A DNA stretch of 64,000 nucleotides from Acanthaster planci (taxonomy: Eukaryota; Echinodermata; Asteroidea; Valvatida; Acanthasteridae), in NCBI RefSeq assembly GCF_001949145.1, contig NW_019091362.1, positions 3,582,430 to 3,646,429 of the forward strand, written 5' to 3'. The translations under genes and the position numbers were made by a program. The notes under the pieces were generated by a model, which was not told where the DNA came from, did no database searches, and saw only the letters and a list, made by a program, of their open reading frames with translations. This document shows positions 61,801-64,000 of this stretch, in pieces (position 1 is the first letter of the stretch; each line of letters opens with the position of its first letter).

Positions 61801-63354
61801 GTCGGAGGTTAGTGACAGTCAGCCCATGGAGGTTTCTGCTGTCGCTTCACTGTGTCAGGAAATTTTAGAAAAAATCCTGTGCTTTAAACCGTTACCCTGA
61901 ACTTCGGCTCAGTTCTGGGAATTCGTAATTTTGTTAGAACCAACAGTGTGAGGCAGTTTCTTTTTATCTTGATCAAGTATTAATAGCCTATTTAATATTG
62001 GAACTTTTGGTTGATTTGAGTTTGAACCTCATTTTTCTTGCCAGCCACATTTGATCACCTTTTGGTTGTTGACATCACAAACTTATGCTACCCCATGGTT
62101 GTCTGAGTTTCTGAATTTAAAAGAAGTGTCATTAAGAGGGATTACAGCTCCTTACTTAGAGTTACCGACGCTGATTAAAAATTAAAACAAATTACTCTAG
62201 AGGTCGGAGCTCTGGCACGCACCCTACATCATGCATCACTGCACAGCGTCTCAATTATTGAAGTACTGTGGTAATTGACCCAAACATGTTGGTTTTCCTC
62301 CTTACATGCAGCCTGACGCCGATTCACAAAATTGCCATCCGAGCAATTCGGCGCATTCAGTACTTGGTAGCCCGCAAAAAATTCCAGGTGAGCGGGTTAG
62401 ATCTGTCTCAAACGTATTGTCCTAAGAATCACAAAAATAGCAACCCATAATAACAGCGATAACAACGAGCTGAGATGAATAAATATATATTTCAAATAGG
62501 TTGTCTTCTCTGTAGGTGAAGACTTGGTGTGACAAAAACAGTTTTAAAGACAGGTCAATTTAAGTCAAGGGAATTTTGGGCAGGTCAGTGACTTGCATTT
62601 TAAACTTCCTTTTGACATTCTTAGTTTTTCTTTTGAAATTCACTGCTACACTGTTGTGAATAACTGGCAAAATAATAGCCAAATGTTGAGAGGTAGGGGC
62701 TGTCTTTTTTTATCAATGACCTGTCTGGTATATGGTGGGCATGTCCATTTCACTGTCAGGTACTTCAGTTCCCTTTAATAACCAGAAAAAAGTAAATTTA
62801 GAAAATTTGGGACTGGGACGTGACCGAAAGGGTGTAATTTTGGTGTAAGGAAGAACTTTCCTGAAAGGAGACTTTGGTACTTTTTAATTTTCTAGAATAA
62901 GAAATTTCTAAATACATATAAGGCTTTAGGTTTAGTCCCAATCTTATTTATTTGTTTATGATCTTTAGAAATTGCTAGGTTTCCAAGAATACATTAAAGT
63001 ACAATGAGCTTGAAAATTTACCAATGGAAAATAGTGAAAATAATCAGTAATTTAAAGGGTTGTCGAGCGACCGTAACCTTGTTTCCTGGTGCCAGTCTTT
63101 GTAACTTTAATGAGGAAGAAAAACTTGATGCGTTCCTTTGCATTAAATCATCTTTGGGAGGATTTCTTGATATGTCATCAAAAATAAATTATCTGGTCTC
63201 ATCTCCTTGCAATAATAGCAAGCCAAAAAGCCGATCGATGTCCGAGATGTCATCGAGCAATATTCTCAGGGACACATGAACATGATGGTGCGCATCAAGG
63301 AACTGCAGCGACGACTCGACCAGACTGTCGGCAAACCTGGTGCATACCTCACAA
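34750..63354 (+). CDS. KCNQ1: KCNQ1-like (Kv7.1) voltage-gated K+ channel gene, partial: 11 exons, both ends missing
   Basis: Eleven exons, each bounded by AG/GT and with matching phases, join into about 467 residues (1403 coding bases). They cover most of S1, then S2-S6, the pore loop with filter [10 protein letters not shown], helix A, a linker, helix B and the start of the distal C-terminus. Kv7 channels are tetrameric K+ channels of the plasma membrane that open on depolarisation and need calmodulin and PIP2. KCNQ1 type is indicated by the S4 order R-R-Q-R-H-R (KCNQ2-5 have R where H is), by [15 protein letters not shown] after S4, and by [10 protein letters not shown] at S5. Exon sizes 127, 79, 97, 141, 111, 96 and 76 equal those I recall for human KCNQ1 exons 3-8 and 12. 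The first exon is upstream or unrecognised; the terminal exon(s) lie past the window. Family assignment is near certain; orthology to KCNQ1 is strong inference. Confidence 0.96.
34838..39148 (+). other. Intron between S1 and S2 exons (4.3 kb)
   Basis: Bounded by gtcagt and ttgtacag. It contains a GC-richer patch at 35280-35470 whose minus strand looks like a gene start (see findings). No SINE or foldback is recognised in the remainder. ACATGTAC runs occur at 34970-35035. Confidence 0.8.
39149..39275 (+). CDS. KCNQ1: KCNQ1-like exon: S2 and S2-S3 linker (exon 3 equivalent)
   Basis: The 127-bp exon runs between ttgtacag and gtaagg, phase 0 in and phase 1 out, with the same length as I recall for human exon 3. 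It encodes S2 ([17 protein letters not shown]) and the basic S2-S3 loop ending [12 protein letters not shown]. Both acidic S2 positions (human E160 and E170) and the charge-transfer Phe (F167) are present. The usual Gly-Thr before the second Glu is Ser-Cys here. The loop keeps most of the Arg/Lys residues linked to PIP2 binding in Kv7 channels (human R190, R192 as Lys, R195, K196), while human K183 is Gln. Confidence 0.96.
39422..39600 (+). mobile_element. tRNA-derived SINE of a second type
   Basis: ttggtaagggttggtgactt resembles a degenerate box A, and gtcaagggttcaaatccagt contains an exact box B. A non-tRNA body follows with ctcttgagagtgtgaatagc. It lies just inside intron 3, 150 bp after the S2 exon. 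Confidence 0.62.
42868..43256. repeat. Three-unit 115-bp tandem repeat with an inverted flank
   Basis: The units are 42911-43025, 43026-43141 and 43142-43256, each starting aagctggttcacc and containing gtgtgaaacaaactggccc. They are over 90% alike. Just left, 42868-42907 (gcctgtttgtttcactcaga) is an inverted, diverged copy of part of the unit. The whole looks like a foldback element whose interior has amplified in tandem. Confidence 0.85.
45587..45736. repeat. Foldback element flanked by an 8-bp direct repeat
   Basis: The arms 45615-45659 and 45681-45724 pair: tgttgcctg with caggcaaca, and tgtacaccc with gggtgtac. The word GTTATACC occurs in direct orientation at 45587-45594 and 45729-45736 and could be an 8-bp target duplication, although it is not directly adjacent to the arms. 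Confidence 0.65.
47138..47416. mobile_element. Diverged foldback MITE of the same family
   Basis: The ends are cccaatttcattgtgctgct at left and agcagctccgtgaaattggg at right, an inverted pair of about 25 bp. The interior is full of gcttaa/agcac words as in the other copies. The interior is otherwise rearranged relative to 3838-4085. Confidence 0.75.
47570..47850. repeat. Two-unit tandem duplication, about 140 bp per unit
   Basis: agccctatatctcc at 47620 and again at 47760, and gaaactttgca about 50 bp after each, set a period of 140 bp. A third agccctat at 47861 begins a partial unit. The units are about 60-65% alike, so the duplication is old. The first unit contains a palindromic TGACGTCA and a CACGTG-type word. 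Confidence 0.72.
48604..48775. mobile_element. Repeat family member, copy 1, short terminal inverted repeats
   Basis: The copy starts aatcctggacaaaattgttg and ends cgagatttgtccaggatt, an inverted pair of about 22 bp. The interior (ggacacttggcagtagcc and tccagccggagcg) recurs at 49551-49720. No coding capacity. Confidence 0.78.
49551..49720. mobile_element. Repeat family member, copy 2
   Basis: Same orientation as the copy at 48604, about 85% alike, sharing acaaaattgttgggacactt and ggcccaacgagat. Its outer ends have decayed, so the terminal repeats are less clear. Confidence 0.78.
54088..54097. promoter_or_regulatory. Perfect CArG box (SRF-type site)
   Basis: CCATATAAGG fits CC(A/T)6GG exactly. 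An inverted CCAAT word (tgattggtc) lies about 50 bp upstream. It is in intron 3, about 0.9 kb before the S3 exon. The site match is certain; function is inference, and single matches occur by chance. Confidence 0.35.
54978..55056 (+). CDS. KCNQ1: KCNQ1-like exon: S3 (exon 4 equivalent)
   Basis: The 79-bp exon follows ccccttgtcag and ends ATAAG|gtgaga. It enters in phase 1 and leaves in phase 2, with the same size as human exon 4. It encodes S3 and the S3-S4 turn: [19 protein letters not shown], then FAASAI and a split Arg codon. The conserved Asp (human D202) is made from the split codon G|AT across the 15.7-kb intron, which confirms the join with the S2 exon. Confidence 0.96.
56371..56467 (+). 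CDS. KCNQ1: KCNQ1-like exon: S4 voltage sensor and S4-S5 linker (exon 5 equivalent)
   Basis: The 97-bp exon follows cattttcccag and ends CAG|gtagaa. Its first base A completes the Arg codon (AG|A) from the S3 exon. It encodes [18 protein letters not shown] and then [14 protein letters not shown]. Counting the split Arg, the S4 series is R, R, Q, R, H, R at three-residue spacing, the KCNQ1 pattern with Gln at the third position and His at the fifth. One change from human is Cys for Phe just after the second Arg (human F232). The S4-S5 linker is almost invariant. An internal CTGCAG at 56382-56387 could mimic an acceptor, but using it would break the frame and remove an S4 Arg. Confidence 0.97.
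57374..57514 (+). CDS. KCNQ1: KCNQ1-like exon: S5 and pore turret (exon 6 equivalent)
   Basis: The 141-bp exon (47 codons, phase 0 at both ends, equal to human exon 6) lies between aatcggacag and gtaagt. It encodes S5 ([19 protein letters not shown]), then VYLAERD, a charged turret [13 protein letters not shown], and the start of the pore helix (YADALWWGV). The turret has the same length as in human KCNQ1 but is more charged. The pore helix is invariant up to the exon end, which falls just before the filter. Confidence 0.97.
58593..58703 (+). CDS. KCNQ1: KCNQ1-like exon: selectivity filter and S6 start (exon 7 equivalent)
   Basis: The 111-bp exon (37 codons, phase 0/0, equal to human exon 7) lies between ttcactgcag and gtaagt. 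It encodes [19 protein letters not shown] and then [18 protein letters not shown]. The filter TTIGYGD is intact, so K+ selectivity is expected. S6 keeps the Ser-Phe-Phe cluster before the hinge. The last codon, TCA, gives Ser where KCNQ channels normally have Ala in the Pro-Ala-Gly hinge, so the joined motif reads Pro-Ser-Gly. An Ala six residues before the hinge Leu is also Ser (FSISFF). Confidence 0.97.
59353..59448 (+). CDS. KCNQ1: KCNQ1-like exon: S6 end and proximal helix A (exon 8 equivalent)
   Basis: The 96-bp exon (32 codons, phase 0/0, equal to human exon 8) lies between ttcttgcag and gtgtgc. It encodes [12 protein letters not shown], the end of S6, then [20 protein letters not shown], the membrane-near basic stretch and the start of helix A. 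Helix A carries the IQ-like half of the calmodulin site and nearby PIP2-contacting residues in this family. The sequence is nearly identical to human KCNQ1 over its length. Confidence 0.97.
60662..60953 (+). CDS. KCNQ1: KCNQ1-like exon: helix A end and long A-B linker
   Basis: The 292-bp exon follows tttttgcccag and ends CAT|gtaagt (phase 0 in, phase 1 out). It starts [15 protein letters not shown], completing helix A (human TAWRCYAAE). A low-complexity Ala/Ser/Thr/Pro stretch follows ([17 protein letters not shown]), then a basic patch [13 protein letters not shown] that resembles the human linker's KKKKFKL. The rest is a Ser/Thr/Glu-rich tail. The exon is far more GC-rich than its flanks. 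Human KCNQ1 covers the 386 bp between exons 8 and 12 with three exons; here the same span is 452 bp in two exons. An upstream in-frame ATG at 60608 lies in the intron and is not a start. Confidence 0.93.
61513..61672 (+). CDS. KCNQ1: KCNQ1-like exon: A-B linker, distal part
   Basis: The 160-bp exon (phase 1 in, phase 2 out) lies between ctctggtaag and gtgaga. The join T|GT gives Cys, then [20 protein letters not shown], then [20 protein letters not shown] and a short run to ETVT. The [10 protein letters not shown] region recalls the human DLDLEGE stretch before helix B. The phase-2 exit matches human exon 11. The acceptor is unusual (gtaag just before the exon, with a short pyrimidine run), so the exact 5' edge is slightly less sure than for the other exons. 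A minus-strand reading frame across this exon is a shadow. Confidence 0.88.
62312..62387 (+). CDS. KCNQ1: KCNQ1-like exon: helix B, calmodulin-binding (exon 12 equivalent)
   Basis: The 76-bp exon follows ttacatgcag and ends CAG|gtgagc. Its first base completes a Ser codon (AG|C), and it has the same length and phase as human exon 12. It encodes [19 protein letters not shown] and then ARKKFQ. This is helix B, which pairs with helix A to hold calmodulin in Kv7 channels. The IRRIQY and KKFQ elements are conserved with human (IRRMQYFVAKKKFQ). Confidence 0.95.
63219..63354 (+). CDS. KCNQ1: KCNQ1-like exon: post-helix-B and helix C (exons 13+14 merged)
   Basis: The 136-bp exon follows cttgcaataatag. 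It encodes [20 protein letters not shown], then [20 protein letters not shown] and GAYLT. The [13 protein letters not shown] and [13 protein letters not shown] blocks are signature KCNQ1 C-terminal sequence (helix C). In human these are split between exon 13 (95 bp, ending after QRR) and exon 14; here they are continuous. The probable donor is ACAA|gtatga at 63355. If it is skipped, the frame stays open to a stop near 63573 with sequence unlike any KCNQ tail. The tetramerisation coiled coil (helix D) is not in the window. Confidence 0.92.
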
Positions 63355-64000
63355 GTATGACATGTGGCCATCGCGTCCACGCAGATCCTGGCAATTTCAC
63401 AAGACAGTGCCTGGAGGGAAGGAATGTCAAAAGGGAAGGAGAACATGCAGAAAGCAGGGATGGTCCAGGGATTGTCTTGAAACATGTTCCCTGCATGATG
63501 GGATCTTCTACCGTTATGCTTTATACTGAGCTTTGTGGGCCCCTTGCTGGAATCTTGGGGATGTTGTGCAACTAGTGAGAACCAAGGGAGACCACTTCCT
63601 TGGCACTTAGTGGTGCATGAAATCCTCATGTGAAGCCCTCACACACTTCAGAAGGGGACACGTAGCCTTAAATTTGTCTTTTTGTGGGGTATTTCCTTTG
63701 TTCTTATGTACTATAAATATTAGTGTGAAGCACAGTTTCCAAGTTGCTCCCATTTTAACCAGACTGTCTTTCCTTGGTTGATATTTTGACCAAGTGTTCC
63801 TTATGTAAAATACTTCAATTTGTTTCAGTTAAGTACACCTTGGAAATTTCTCCTTTTTCAGTAATTCCAAAAATGAAATGCTCATAGGGTACCATTTAAG
63901 TACCCCTCACAAGGGCAAGGAATGTTCCTCGTGGGCTCCTTCCTATTGTTCTGTTACCCAACAAATGCACAAAATGGCCAAGTGTTTACTGGGGTGACGG
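63355..64000 (+). other. Start of the next intron; no exon seen
   Basis: It begins gtatga. The frame open from the exon continues to about 63573 but does not look like a KCNQ tail. 63380-63560 is somewhat GC-rich. No further exon is visible before the window ends. Confidence 0.6.

Larger units (their letters stand above)
55057..63218 (+). other. Short introns of the channel core
   Basis: The introns between the exons from S3 to helix C are 1314, 906, 1078, 649, 1213, 559, 639 and 831 bp, all GT-AG. I see no repeats of note in them beyond an ACATGTAC run at 60305. They contrast with the large upstream introns. Confidence 0.85.

Noticed and set aside
63189-63629. 146-codon minus-strand frame at the helix C exon
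   Set aside because: Antisense shadow of a conserved + strand exon.

Overview
This is eukaryotic genomic DNA. It is intron-rich and moderately AT-rich, and it carries many short palindromic mobile elements and tRNA-derived SINE pieces. I see no bacterial gene layout, no operon and no CRISPR array. Eleven exons on the + strand between 34750 and 63354 assemble into a voltage-gated potassium channel of the KCNQ family. S4 residues, pore residues and exon phases place it with KCNQ1 (Kv7.1) rather than KCNQ2-5. The channel type, the repeat style (abundant ACATGTAC words, foldback elements built on AGAGCTGCTTAAGCA) and the tRNA-SINE heads suggest a marine invertebrate deuterostome, most likely an echinoderm. 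That placement is inference from recall of repeat style; no species can be named.

Layout. 1-34749 has no exon I can support. It is either intron 1 of the channel gene (very large in vertebrates) or intergenic DNA. It holds a SINE near 8.8-9.0 kb, a THAP-domain relic inside an 18-bp terminal inverted repeat (13835-15129), a 405-base assembly gap (21773-22177), a 480-bp foldback element (25909-26390), two copies of a 240-bp element with matching 4-bp target duplications (28316-28561 and 30685-30922), two smaller foldbacks and a head-to-head SINE pair (33.6-34.1 kb). 34750-39275 holds the S1 and S2 exons. The 15.7-kb intron 39276-54977 carries a SINE, a three-unit 115-bp tandem repeat, foldbacks, a 140-bp tandem duplication and a twice-present 170-bp element. 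54978-63354 is compact: S3, S4, S5, pore/selectivity filter, S6, helix A, a long linker, helix B and the start of the distal C-terminus, separated by introns of 0.56-1.3 kb. The last exon(s), with the tetramerisation helix, should lie beyond 64000. The first exon (N-terminus and start of S1) was not found.

The channel exons together encode one protein of about 467 residues within the window. Seven exons (S2 to helix A, plus helix B) have the same lengths and phases as I recall for human KCNQ1, so the gene structure is old. The most notable features are a Ser in place of the usual Ala of the S6 Pro-Ala-Gly hinge, a merged exon matching vertebrate exons 13+14, a lengthened GC-rich A-B linker exon, the paired mobile element with 4-bp target duplications, and the frameshifted THAP relic.
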